DNA of 64,000 nt from Pseudoscleropodium purum (Eukaryota > Streptophyta > Bryopsida > Hypnales > Brachytheciaceae), in the NCBI GenBank assembly GCA_963969395.1, contig OZ017795.1, positions 18,953,063-19,017,062 of the forward strand, read 5' to 3'. A program made the position numbers and the translations under genes. Under the pieces are notes generated by a model. It did not search any database. It was not told the DNA's origin and saw only the letters and a program-made list of their open reading frames with translations. This document shows positions 37,801 through 49,366 of the stretch, in pieces (position 1 is the first letter of the stretch; each line of letters starts with the position of its first letter).

Positions 37801-39136
37801 AGGTTTCCCTCTGTGCGAAGGCTGTAATCAGATCGCAAAGTATATCCAGATCAAACTCCTTACTTCAACGTCTATACCAGAACCATAAAACCTGTAAGCC
37901 AATTAAAAATGAAATGTGTACATACACTTACAACTCGTTGAGGAATTCCCGTACCACAACTTGTAGAAAATCATCAGGATCTAGTCTACGTACATCTATA
38001 CTCTTAAATAGAAGAATACTTACTTCAAGGTCACGGTCAGGCATGAACATGCACAACTCTGCATGATCATCAAGCACTGCAATTCCCCCTGGCTGCTGAC
38101 ATCCCGTATAATACAGATAGTCAGCATCTTGTCGAAACGGATAAGGAACAACGTCCGTCATTTGTTTCACTGTAGCAGCTGACAGTATGACCATGCTCTC
38201 CGTCGGTAAACGGGATCGAAGTGCTGTTCTTCTATCCACAAACTCTCGAAGACCGATGCCTGGAAAAAGCTCATCTCCAGACAGAAGCTGCCATCCTTGC
38301 CCAGATCCACGACATTACTTACATTTCCACTCAAGCAATCAATACTGAACTTTGAAAACAATATGTCATTTTCTCAAAATGGACACATACCTCGGGATGT
38401 GACTTGGAGGTCGGCTGTCCCGCATCGTAGGGAGCCGTCCACTGCTGAGAATACCTCCGCAAAGTTGCGAAATAGTGGCACTTCTCAGCACCGATTACGT
38501 GTGCCTGAGAAAAAAAATCATGGACAAATCAGATCACGCATGATAATCGCTCTTTTTGAACAGCTCTGCTCACTTCATCCTCTGAAAAAAAGTCATTTAA
38601 GCATGACAACAGAGAAAATTTGAAATGTTCTAGAATAGAACTCACTACCCGACCATACAGAACGAATAGCTCAAGTGTTTTTATCCTCACCCTGAACCTC
38701 TCATGCTACTAATCTATACTCTCTCGAGATCCACAAATTGCTCCTCGACATTCCCAGGGTACTCTAATAATCTTCTTCATACTTTGTATTTGATCTACTC
38801 GGTAACTCTTCTTTAGCTTCCAACGAAAACGAAAGTGAAAAACTCTTCAACGAGACGGCGCTACTTTTGTCTCTCTCCATAGTGAGTTGTTTGAAAGGCC
38901 TAAACTTCAAGGTGGCAATCATGTATTGATGAATTGTCACATGTTCATCCCTTAATAACATCGCCATATTATGGAGTCTCATAATCTGAAGGTTAGGCTG
39001 TAGCAACTTTACCAAACCAGAATTGAAGTAAACCCTAAAAACCTTGGAATCAAACACAAAACCCCGAACTCACCGTAGACACCGTTATGCAACATACTCT
39101 CCACGGCACGGGAACCAATCGCTTCCACGCCACCAT
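34893..39136 (-). CDS. ICP55-like Xaa-Pro aminopeptidase (XPNPEP3 type), organellar
   Basis: Fourteen exons on the minus strand: 39074-39136, 38391-38504, 38024-38287, 37718-37810, 37374-37580, 36900-37003, 36689-36755, 36400-36507, 36160-36252, 35864-35957, 35677-35747, 35476-35531, 35193-35253, 34893-35003. They sum exactly to 501 codons plus stop, close to Arabidopsis ICP55. The N terminus (MVAWKRLVPVPWRV) is basic, as in a mitochondrial presequence. The APP N-domain shows MTDVVPYPFRQDADYLYYTG. The creatinase-fold domain supplies the five metal ligands: D314 and D325 (LMDVGCEYHGYVSDMTRTWP), H404 (GHYLGMDVHD), E431 (VITIEPGLY) and E454 (GIGIRIEDEV). ICP55 trims one residue after presequence removal and stabilises mitochondrial proteins. 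Plant forms may also reach plastids. Start chosen because it alone gives a phase-compatible first exon. Confidence 0.94.
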
Positions 39137-42100
39137 CGCAGCGCCAAAAAATAAAATCTGCGCACACTTTTCCAATCACAGATCGAGAAATGTACACAAA
39201 ATCCTCCCGAATTGCATTCACAGCAATTGCATTCCTTCCACAAATTGGATGACGATCCACACAGCAGGAGACGAAATCGAGCTAACCAAGTGAACTCCGG
39301 AAAAAATCTAAAAGGAAACTGAAACCATTTCCTGAGATTTGCAATCAATTCCTGCGGCGCCTTGACCTCAATTGCTTACAAGCAACTGGAGCTCGATTGA
39401 TTACGAGCATCACAGGGGAGCTTCGCAGGCTGGAGTCTTCGTACTTGTGCATTCGTAAAGCCCGGTTCATAGATTGTAAAGTTGTTTCCTGAAATGTACT
39501 TTTGAAGAATGATTTTCAATCAAAATTCGTAGATTATATGTCCGGTGCGTGCCTTTACGATTTGACGGAGTTTCATGCAGGGTGATGCCACCTAAGCTTA
39601 AATGCATGCCAACTTTGAGGGATTGAACATGGTTCCTATTATTGAATTTTAGTAGCTTTTGTTGGGTTTTGTTAGTAGTTGAAAAAGAATTCAAATTCTT
39701 CTTAAGATGCATTTTTTGAACTTTGTAAAAATAAACTATAAATTTTCAAAGTGTTGAAAATAGATGTTTTTAAAATTGACTGTAAACCCTCGTGTGTGAA
39801 GATTATACATTTTAGGCACTAATTTAGATGGGATAGTTTTGCAAACAAGTTACAATTAGGTATTGTTATTTTAATATTTTTGCACCTAATATGAACTCTT
39901 TTAATTCTAAAATAGACCCTTACAAATTTTATTTAATGATTAAGTTTTTCAGCAATTCAAAATAGGTCGATTTATTTTTAGAGCATTCATTTTTTGAACT
40001 TAGGAATGTAAAGAGTGACTTGAAATTGAGTTCATTCTTAAGAAAATCAAGTTAGCTATCGAGTGGTGTTTTGTAAATTTGGAAAAAGAACCATTATTGA
40101 ATTTACAAAAATTTACAAAACATAAGTGGTCTAGGGGCTATAGCAAAGAGTCATCACTTAAGGAAACTCTAGCCAATGAGGTAGAGGCATGTGTTCAAAA
40201 TTATACAACCTAATATTAGCAAGCTCAAACCCAATTTTTGAAATGGGAGAGAGGTAGTTGGACAATGATGACCCTTGGAATTCTAGTAGGTTCCTAGCCT
40301 AGACCATTCATACTCCTTTTCAATGAACTACCCAATAGTAGATTAGATTTAAAGCCTCACTACCTTCTCCTTTTTTTAACTTTACTTAGTCTATGGGTAT
40401 AAACAACCATCGGAATACACATTTAGCACTTAGATTTGAGTTGTTTTTCAAAAAAAATTCTCCTATTGTGTTTTTTTCTTGTGTTCCTTCAATCTATTGG
40501 ATTTGATCTTCAATTTTGGCTTCAAATTTGTAACAAATCTTCTATTTCTCTCATAATTTTTAAAATTTAACAATGAAGTGGTCACTATTGCAAGATTATT
40601 TTCTCACTCATTTTTCAATCCAAAAATTACTAAGAAGACTTGTTTCCATGCATGTAGAACTTAGAATGAGGGTAGGATGCCAACTTTTTAAAATGTTATG
40701 TGTTCAAAAGGGCTAGTCAAAGCACAATTTTGTCTATTCAAAAACATTGAATTCCTTGTAGTATCCTTCACTTTATATTATAATCTTTCAATTTATGACT
40801 TGGATTGTAACCAAACTTAATAAAGATGATAAGGGCTTGGCTTTCTACAAGATCCTACAGTTCATTTTTCTCAAGAATGATTCATCATACTTTGAGCTTC
40901 AACCTTTTGTAAGTGATTTGTAAAATGGAGATCCAAAATACCTTCAAAATGGTCAAAAAATTTTAGGACTTAAATGTATTACCTCTATTTATAAGAGCCT
41001 ATGGTGGTTTTTTAGAATGTCTATTTCATGACCTTGAAATTCATAGTTTATACATGTAATATCCAAAAAATTCATAAAAACACTTAAAATAGTCCTTTTT
41101 TCTTCCAATAATAAGATTAAATTTTTTTAAATGAATAATTTAATAATAGGAACATTTTCCAATTAATTCCTTATTGAGGAATTGACCACTTGACACAAAT
41201 AGGTGTAATTACTATAGCTAAGGTAAACATATTGAAACTAAGAAAAATAATACAATATATTTTAATTTTTTAATTGGATCTTACATTTATAGACATTACA
41301 TGTATAATAATAAGGCATTGAGTGACATTGTTGGGTGAATTTATTTTTTCTTGAGATAGCTAGATTGATATTGGTCCATGCACTATTATACCACTAAATA
41401 ATATTAGTAATATTATAACTCCATATAAGTGTATCTAGTTGCAAAATTCATACTTACAACTTTTGAATGTGTATAGAATTTTCAAATCTTGAAAATGAAT
41501 CACCTTTATTTTAGAACCAAAAGTTTGTTTTGAGTCAACCCCTATTCAAAAATGATGAAAATTATTGTTTATAGAATTTTCTAGACCTTTCTTCAAGGTA
41601 GATTAATTTGATGAAGTTTTTGGCACATTATTGTAACTATGGGATAGGTTCAACATTTATAATTTCTAAAATTAGATGTCAAATTTTTAGAAATTCTTCA
41701 ATCTATTTTTTTCAAATGTCTTTTTATAGGAAAAAATCTGTTTGGAGTAACTCTATTTTCAACATCTACCAAATCTCATGTTTAATAACAAATATTTGAC
41801 TATAATATGTCAATCTTGTCTTGAGTTTATTACAATCTTGTAAATGATTGCAAGCACTCTTTTCTTATTTATTGTCCCCAATTTCAAAGATGGTTGGTTC
41901 TCTCACCTTAAATTTTACATTATATCTATAGATGAGCTAAAAGACTTTCACATTTACTAAAATAAATCTAAATTTGGGGCATTTGTATTAAATAGGTGTA
42001 ATAGAAAAGCGAGTGAATAAATTGCAAAAGTATAAATACAAAATTGTAATATGTCAAGTACTACACACTTCTTCAAAAAATTTAAGCAAAATGCAACTTC

Positions 42101-43090
42101 ATCGTTCCAAATGAATGAAATTTGAAATTTGTCACTATTACAAAAAATTCTTACCCTTTTTTTAAAAGTACAAAAAGGTGATTGGGTCAAATCACACTCA
42201 AATGGACCACAAAAGGGGTCAGACACTTTGAAATCTACTATGTATCTTCTTTGTAGCTATTGTTTTTTAAGGCTAATTTATTAAATTTAGTCATTTGAGT
42301 CCTTTTCTATTAGTAGTCCAAGTCATGTTAAGACTAATATTTTTTATTCACAGAAAAACCTAAACTTCTCTACTAAAATTCGAATTGAAGTTCAAATGTA
42401 AGCTTCTCAGTTTTTTCAATGGTAGAAAAGGGGTATAATTTCTAATGAGTAATAATGTGGTTGAATTAAAAAAAATCATGTGCATATATATTCATAGAAT
42501 AGAAAAGGACTCATTTGCTATAATTTGAATATTTTTTTATTTTCTATAATATTCAAAAGTAAAAACATGTGAACATCCTTTTTAATATAAAAACTAATCC
42601 AAATGATGATTGTAATGAAACAAAAAGTGTTTGTATTATTCAAATAAAAATCTCTATGAAATATATTTTTGGAATTGAATGTTTAATTTTAAGAAAAAGA
42701 TTAAATCAAGAGTTTGTCAAAAATCAATAAATTGATTAAAAAAATTATACTATTTTTAGTCCAAAATTTAATCACTAGAAATTCTTTTTCATAGTTGTAT
42801 GTTTTAGAAGATCAAAAAATTTTGATAAAAAAATCTATTTAAAGTGCTATATTGTAATAAAGACACTAAATTTAGCCTTTAAACTAGTGATTTACATCTT
42901 TTGAAAGATTTTTTTTATGAAATTTCTTCTTCATCCCTTTAAAAAGATGCATTTCTATTCTATTCATATGTAAATTTTCAAAATAATAACAACATCAAAG
43001 TAATTGAGAGCTTCATAAGTTTAAAAAAGGATTAAAGTCTTGTCCTACAAAAGTAATTCTAATGGTACCTTTGAATGTAGTTTGATCCAA
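39137..43090. other. Aminopeptidase upstream region and long AT-rich intergenic stretch
   Basis: The first 300 bases are GC-richer and hold the presumed promoter and 5' UTR. Beyond about 39700 the DNA is strongly AT-rich without recognisable gene, RNA or complete element. Short frames (41608-41799, 41957-42226) are unsupported. Confidence 0.45.
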
Positions 43091-43791
43091 TTGCAAGAAA
43101 CACTTCTCCTAATTTATGTCCTCTTGGCCACGGACAAGTGGGGTTTTGCTTACAAATTTTGTGTTGTATGTCAATTTTCATGGAATTTGAAAGAAAAGTA
43201 CCTGTAGTAATTCTAGACATTGGATAATTTTTTACATGTAGAAAACCATTTTTACTATTTTTTAAAATTCCTTGATTCTAAACATCTACCTTGGCCATTT
43301 GAAGTATTGCAGTACTATTTTTGTCCCAAAAATGTGAATTTGAAGCTCTAAATTGAAATACAAAGACTCCTACTAAAGTTACACAAGTCTACAATGAGAT
43401 TTTACAAAAAATTGTAAATTTTCTACCTTCTACATGTGCTCAAAGTACACTTTCTTTGCACAAGAGCAAAGAACACAATTTTTTTCCTAGAGATAAAAAT
43501 GGTTGAAAAGGAGAATCTTCAAGTTAAAAAAATTGTTTTTTCTTTTAATTCTTTTACTATTTAAAAAAAATGAAACATCAAAGTGTCCATATTTTTGGTT
43601 TTCTCCATTGTCCTATTTTTTGTGCATAACTTTTAGAGATAAATTTTTTCAGATATAAATTTTTTAAAGAATACTATCTTCAATGCTTTACAAATTATTC
43701 ATATTTCATTTATTTAAAAAAATTATTTCAAAAATCATAGTGCTCACTGAAATAGACCATTTTGAGCCAAAATGGCAAGTATTTCTTGCAA
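43091..43791 (-). mobile_element. Complete 701-bp MITE (TTGCAAGAAACAC family) with CAA duplication
   Basis: Begins TTGCAAGAAACACTTC and ends AAGTATTTCTTGCAA, inverted terminal repeats. CAA flanks both ends directly (43088-43090 and 43792-43794). The sequence is the reverse complement of 5034-5731 throughout, with divergence. It has no transposase frame. The 3-bp duplication narrows the superfamily to those making 3-bp TSDs (CACTA or PIF types) if real. Confidence 0.7.
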
Positions 43792-44340
43792 CAATTCTAA
43801 AACAAATTAAATTTTTTTCAATACTCCAAAATTAATTATGCATGTACTTTATCATGTTTATATACATTGTATAAGATATTCCATCATAATTCTCGTAAAA
43901 ATTGACCTATCCTTTGTTTGAAAATTGAAATATAATTACAACTTGAAAAATGCACTTGATACTTATAAAAATAAAATTTGAAGATTTCATTGAATTAAAT
44001 GCAACCAATCTTTCTTTTAAATCCTAAATAATCTAAAGATTTCCATACGTCATTGCTAGATGCAATTGCAATATTTTTTATATATAAGGCATATGAAAAA
44101 AGAGATGATAAAAAATCAAATTTACATTTTGGAATCACAGTTGTACTTTTACCATGATTGACATTGAACAATGAATGATGCTATTGTTCAAAAATGGAAA
44201 CTTTCTTGCATGTTCGATTATATCTATTGATCTTCAAATATCTTGTACTTATATAAAAAAATGTCTATAACTTAGAATGGCTTAATATTTTATTTCCCAT
44301 AGTCCTACAAGATTTTTTTTTATTACCATAAAAATGGTCG
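43792..44340. other. AT-rich spacer, no gene
   Basis: No recognisable feature between the MITE and the palindrome. Confidence 0.4.
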
Positions 44341-45403
44341 TTGCAAGTAACATTTGTTGCTTTGCGTAGCATTTTGAAAAAACGGTTTGTGTCCAATGCT
44401 ACAACTTTTGAATTATGAACTCAATGCCTCTAAAAAATCCATTTTTTAAATTTTGATTATAATCATACCCCTTATTTTTCAAAAATTAAAAAAAATCATT
44501 TTATATTTAAAAATCCATTTTTATTAAATAGTTATGCTTTCAGATTTAGGTGTTGTTTATACTAAATACCGGTTCAAATTATTGATTTTTGGTTGAAATT
44601 TATGTGGTGTATTCCCATAGTAGGTAGACATGTCTCTAACAAAGGGCATCTAAAAAAACATTACTTTATGTCCTCTACATTCATGCAAATAAGCCTCCCA
44701 TGCATGTGCACTTATAAACATTAGAAATGATTTTGACCTCATTTTTTTGTCAAATATCATCTCCAAGAAGTCCTCCCAAATTTCCAATTTTTAGTTTTGT
44801 TGAGAATTGATTTCCCTATTTTTTACAAATTAAGATGTCCAACTATGTGTTGTCTTCACGAGATTTTATGTCCAAAAATTTGTCCTAAGAAATACAATTT
44901 GAACATTTTTATTTGTAGAAAATAGGAAAATCAATTTTCAACAAAATTAAAAATTAGACATTAGAAAAGACTTCATGGTAATGAGATTTGATTAAAAAAA
45001 TGTGTTCACAAACCATTTTTAATGTTTACAAATGTGTTCACAAAGAGGCATGTTTGCACAAACATGGAGGACATAAAATAATGTTTTTTTAGATGCCCTT
45101 TAGTAGGGACATGTCTACCTATTATAGGAATATATACTAGATAAATTTCAAGTAAAAATCATTAATTTAAACTAATCAATATTTAGTATAAAAAAACTCC
45201 TAAATCTAAAAGTGTGACATTGACATTGAAATATAAAATGATTTTTAAAAATTTCTACAAAATATGAAATATAATTACAATCAAGTTCACTAAATATAAA
45301 ATTTTAATTTTTGGCATTGGTATTAAAATTCAAAATTCATAGTGGATGACAAGAAAGTCACTCTAATTATGATGTGAAAACAAGTACTAGGTGTTTCTTG
45401 CAA
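44341..45403. mobile_element. 1.06-kb near-palindromic foldback element
   Basis: The left arm (about 44341-44830) reads as the reverse complement of the right arm (about 44925-45403) around a centre near 44875. Clear matched blocks: GGTAGACATGTC plus AAAGGGCATCTAAAAAAACA at 44620-44660 against its complement at 45075-45120, and outer blocks such as the CCTAAATCTAAAAGTG and CTTTCAGATTTAGGTG pair. The ends TTGCAAGTAACA and TGTTTCTTGCAA resemble the termini of the 701-bp family, so it may be a relative with expanded inverted arms. No protein is encoded. Confidence 0.7.
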
Positions 45404-46029
45404 TGATCTAAAAATGTATTACTATCCCAATATTCAATTTAGAAGCATTTAATTTTTGTATTTAAATTTTTGTAGCTTTCTTAGAACTAAATCATACAAG
45501 ACAATTAACATACATTAGAATATAACTTACCACAAAAAGAATAAAATTGTTAAAAAAATTGTAAGAAAACTTTTTTTAAATTTATCTATATATAATAATA
45601 TGTTAAGACTGTAGGATTGAACCCCACAAATTGTAATTTAAATATTATCACATAGCTCTATAGTTCCTCTCATCACATCATGTACACCTAAGGTATGTAC
45701 TCCCTAAACCACCACTTTTTACTACTGAGCCTATTTTCTATTATTAGATTGGTCAAATTTTCATATGTTCTTGTTGGCAAGTGAAAGGAGGTTTCAACAC
45801 ACCAGAGAACATGGCATTTGAATACAATATGCAAAAGTTATTAAGGATCAAAGTTCTAAAAGCATTTCTTCCATATAGGTACAAAACTAACTTTGGAGAT
45901 GTACGCATAGTATAGATGGCGGTGTAAGGTCAGTGGCACATTTGGGTGTACCTACCATACTCCTAGTAAGATCTTCAGTAATAGAAGACAAAGATTACCT
46001 TGCTTGCCACAAAGATTCCATTGATACCT
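45404..46029. other. Spacer with dispersed repeat fragment
   Basis: Bases about 45700-45880 are an inverted relative of the repeat at 1230-1440. No gene is seen. Confidence 0.4.
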
Positions 46030-47135
46030 GTTTCCATATAAACATCCCTTCAATTTTTCTCAATGGAGATGCACATGAATTGAACAAATAGCCTCCCCAT
46101 GTAGGTAGAGTGCTTCAATGTAACAAATTCGTATGCATCACCATCAAGGAAAGTAGAAGTGAAGTTTGGACTTGAGAAATCTTCCATCTCGGAGTTTACA
46201 AGTTGGAACATGCTTGTCTGACATCAATCTTGGTTTGAAGGTGTTGTCTTTCCATATCAAACTTTCCTTCAACTTGCTCGATGGTAATGCATCTGAATTT
46301 CAGAAGGAATAGGACTTCTTCTTCTATAGAATGCTTCCCATACAACAAATTCAGATGCATTACCATCAAGGAAGGTGAAGAGAAGTTCGGACTTGAGAAT
46401 CTTCCATTTTGAAGCCCGTTTTGAAGACAACGGCACGGTGAACCACGTTTGCCTTGAATCTCGCCCTTTGAGCTCACGTCTTCTTTCTATATCAAACTTT
46501 TCTTTCAACTGTCCTTGATGGTGATACACATGAATTCGAACAAAAAGCCTCCTCAGTTACACAGAGTGCTTCTCTATATCAAATTCATATGCACCACCAT
46601 CAAGGAAAGTAGAAGTGAAGTTTGGACTTGAGATCGACATTGATTCTCCCATCTTAGAATTTTGTAAAGCAGGCTTGCACTGAATCTCGGTTTGTGGATG
46701 ACTGTCTCCTTTCCATCGGGCTTTCCATGATATCAAACTTTCCTTCCACTGTCTTTGATGGAGATGCACATGAATTTGAACAGATCATAGCCTAGCTCGC
46801 CTCGAGCGAAGAGTGCTTTCTCCGAAACAAAACCAGGTGCATCACCATCAAGGAAAGTAGAAGTGAAGTTTGGACTTGCATTGTGACATTGCAATTGATA
46901 ATCCTCCCATCTTAGAATTTGCTAAAACAGGCTTGCACTAAAATCTCGGTTTTCGCCGATGTCTCCTTTCCGTATCAAACTTTCCTTCCACTGTCTTTGA
47001 TGGAGATGCACATGAATTTGAACAGATCATAGCCTCCCTTCGAAGAGTACTTCTCCGAAACAAAAATCAGGTACATCACCATCAAGGAAAGTGGAAGCGA
47101 AGTTTGGACTTGATCGAGATTCGCTCTTCTTGTCG
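46030..47135. repeat. Degenerate tandem array of about 225-250-bp units
   Basis: The block ATCACCATCAAGGAAAGTAG recurs at about 46138, 46362, 46591, 46839 and 47075, and a block around GATGGAGATGCACATGAATT recurs between them, with a first partial unit near 46050. Unit lengths vary (224, 229, 248, 236). In minus-strand translation a peptide like SPNFTSTFLDGDA and another like FKFMCISIKDSGRK reappear in each unit, but frameshifts separate them, so coding is not supported. Units contain GC-richer parts than the surrounding DNA. Confidence 0.8.
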
Positions 47136-47189
47136 ATTGAAACGTGCTTCATTTGAACAATGCAAACCTAAAGACAACACAATCAAAGC

Positions 47190-48130
47190 ACAGACTGGAT
47201 CAGGGCACATTCATACCACTATACCAACTATATATACCAAATGAACGACATTAATAACAAATCTGACTAACTCTTATGCTCTGAAAGATCTAGAGATACC
47301 AGCGTATAGTTACAAAATGAGCAAGACAGAGCCATGATTAATTTACAGGAAGCTAAAGCTCTCTATCTAGCAGCCTGGCCAACGAACTTGAACTGATCAA
47401 GGCACATTCATACCACTAAACCAACTCCATATACCAAATCAACGACATAACAATCTGACTCCTCTGCAGGGCAAGAGATACCAACTTACAATTTCAGAAT
47501 GAACAAGACAGAGCCATAATTTACAGGAAGCTAAAGCTCTCATACTAGATCTAGCTAGCAGCCTGGCCAACGAACTTGAACTGATCAAGGCACATTCATA
47601 CCACTAAACCAACTCCATATACCAAATCAACTTCATAACAATCTGACTCCTCTGCAGGGCAAGAGATACCAACTTACAATTTCAGAATGAACAAGACAGA
47701 GCCATAATTTACAGGAAGCTAAAGCTCTCATACTAGATCTAGCTAGCAGCTTGGCCAACGAACTTGAACTGATCAAGGCACATTCATACCACTACACCAA
47801 CTACATACACCAAATCAACTTCATAACAATCTGACTCCTCTGCAGGGCAAGAGATACCAACTTACAATTTCAGAATGAACAAGACAGAGCCATAATTTAC
47901 AGGAAGCTAAAGCTCTCATACTAGATCTAGCTAGCAGCCTGGCCAACGAACTTGAACTGATCAAGGCACATTCATACCACTACACCAGCGTACTACATAC
48001 ACCAAATCAACGACATAACAATCATTCTGACTCCTCTGCAGGGCCGCAAGAGACACCAAGTGAACGTTGATATTTACAGAATGAGCAATGCAAGACAGAT
48101 CGATAACTGAAGCTAGAATGACAGACAGAG
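47190..48130. repeat. Tandem array of 188-bp units next to the 240-bp array
   Basis: The phrase AACTGATCAAGGCACATTC starts at 47391, 47579, 47767 and 47955, exactly 188 bases apart, with a more diverged first unit from about 47190 and a diverged last unit to about 48130. Copies are highly alike, so the array is young or homogenised. On the minus strand each unit ends in a splice-acceptor-like CTCTTGCCCTGCAG preceded by GTAAGT 26 bases earlier. The unit length is not a multiple of three. Confidence 0.9.
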
Positions 48131-48600
48131 ACAGAGCAGCTAAGCCATGGTTCTCGAAGTTGGAGCTGGAGATAGACTGCCCGCCAATGTGGGGATCCAT
48201 CCCATCCTGTTGATAGATCGATCGAATGTGTGAGGAATGAGTGAGTGAATGTTCCTATTTACGTATGGATGCTGGGAGTGCGTGCATCGGGATGGGAATG
48301 CCGAGTGACGACAATTGGTCCGGACCAGGAGCCCAGGGATCCACGGAAGTCAACTGAACTGAGTGGGTGGCTCGTCGGTAGGGAGGAGCGGAACGCGGCG
48401 ATCCAAACCGGGAAGTGAGACCTCGAAGACGGGAACGCGGAGTACGGTCCGAAGGCCACCTGGAGGAACGCGCTTCCGAACTGGGTCCGGGCTTCCAGTC
48501 AACGCTTCAACGCAGTTGCTATTATAAAAGCCTAGTGCTGTCATAACATGGGGCTTCTAAGTTAATATAAGGCAGCGACACTAATTTTTGCAGTGACACT
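48131..48600. other. GC-rich island at the edge of the tandem arrays
   Basis: About 48140-48520 is far richer in GC and CpG than its surroundings. On the minus strand a frame starting at 48200 (MDPHIGGQSISSSNFENHG followed by a hydrophobic stretch) runs into the 188-bp array. Frames at 48259-48459 and 48350-48544 are arginine- and proline-rich and unconvincing. It could be a promoter or first exon of a transcript running through the arrays. No known protein is recognised. Confidence 0.4.
48523..48530 (+). promoter_or_regulatory. Possible TATA box
   Basis: TATAAAAG lies at the border of the GC-rich island and AT-rich DNA. No gene is recognised downstream on the plus strand, so this may be chance. 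Confidence 0.2.
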
Positions 48601-49000
48601 AACTTTGAGGCTTCATTGCACAACCAAATTTTTTAGGGGAGAAATTTTGTCAGAATCTTATGGGTGATTCTTTTGTCAAAATCTTATGGGAGGAATTTTG
48701 TCAGAATTTTATATGTTAGAGTTAAAAGTAAAGTTTGTAAAGAACTTATTAGAAGCTGGATTTTGCCATTTTGGGAAAAACACGGGATGAAACTCCTTGG
48801 AGCACCAAAACTGAAGTCCAAAGGAGTTTGGTGTTTGTGTTTCTTTTGTACTATTCTTAATTATACCTTCCTCTCACACTCCAATTTCAAACTTGGGTTT
48901 CCATTACAATTAACTCTTTTAGCATTTACTTCTTTGTTGCTAACAAAAAGAATGTTGAAAAAATAGAAGAAATTGGAAAACCATCTCCAAAAATTCTAGA
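48601..49000. other. AT-rich DNA, no gene recognised
   Basis: The 100-codon plus-strand frame at 48664-48966 has no motif and atypical composition (rich in Leu, Lys, Phe from AT-rich codons). Confidence 0.3.
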
Positions 49001-49366
49001 TTTGCCAATATTGGAATGAAAGCTATTCAAAATAGATAAATTTGTTAATGAATGTACACAAGTGGATGATTCTATCCAATGATAGAATGAAAGCTATGAC
49101 TAATAGATAATTTTATAAACGAATGTACAAATATGTGGATGATTCTATCCAATATTGGAATGAAAGCTATGAATAATAGATAATTTTATAAATGAATGTA
49201 CAAATATGTAGATGATTCTATCCAATATTGGAATGAAAGCTATGAATAATAGATAATTTTATAAATGAATGTACAAATATGTAGATGATTCTATCCAATA
49301 TTGGAATGAAAGCTATGAATAATAGATAATTTTATAAATGAATGTAGACATGCAGATGATTCTATT
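49001..49366. repeat. 73-bp tandem repeat, five units
   Basis: GATGATTCTAT occurs at 49065, 49138, 49211, 49284 and 49355. The unit also contains GGAATGAAAGCTATGAATAA and ATAATTTTATAAATGAATGT. Units three and four are nearly identical while the first is diverged, as in an array growing from one side. Confidence 0.9.

Noticed and set aside
47190..48130. CRISPR-like array
   Set aside because: Units are 188 bp of directly repeated sequence without short repeats and unique spacers, and the context is eukaryotic.
48259..48544. Arginine/proline-rich frames in the GC-rich island
   Set aside because: Composition follows from GC richness, overlapping frames are both open, and no motif or splice partner is visible.
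48664..48966. 100-codon plus-strand frame
   Set aside because: No motif, AT-driven composition and no conserved-looking segments; treated as chance.
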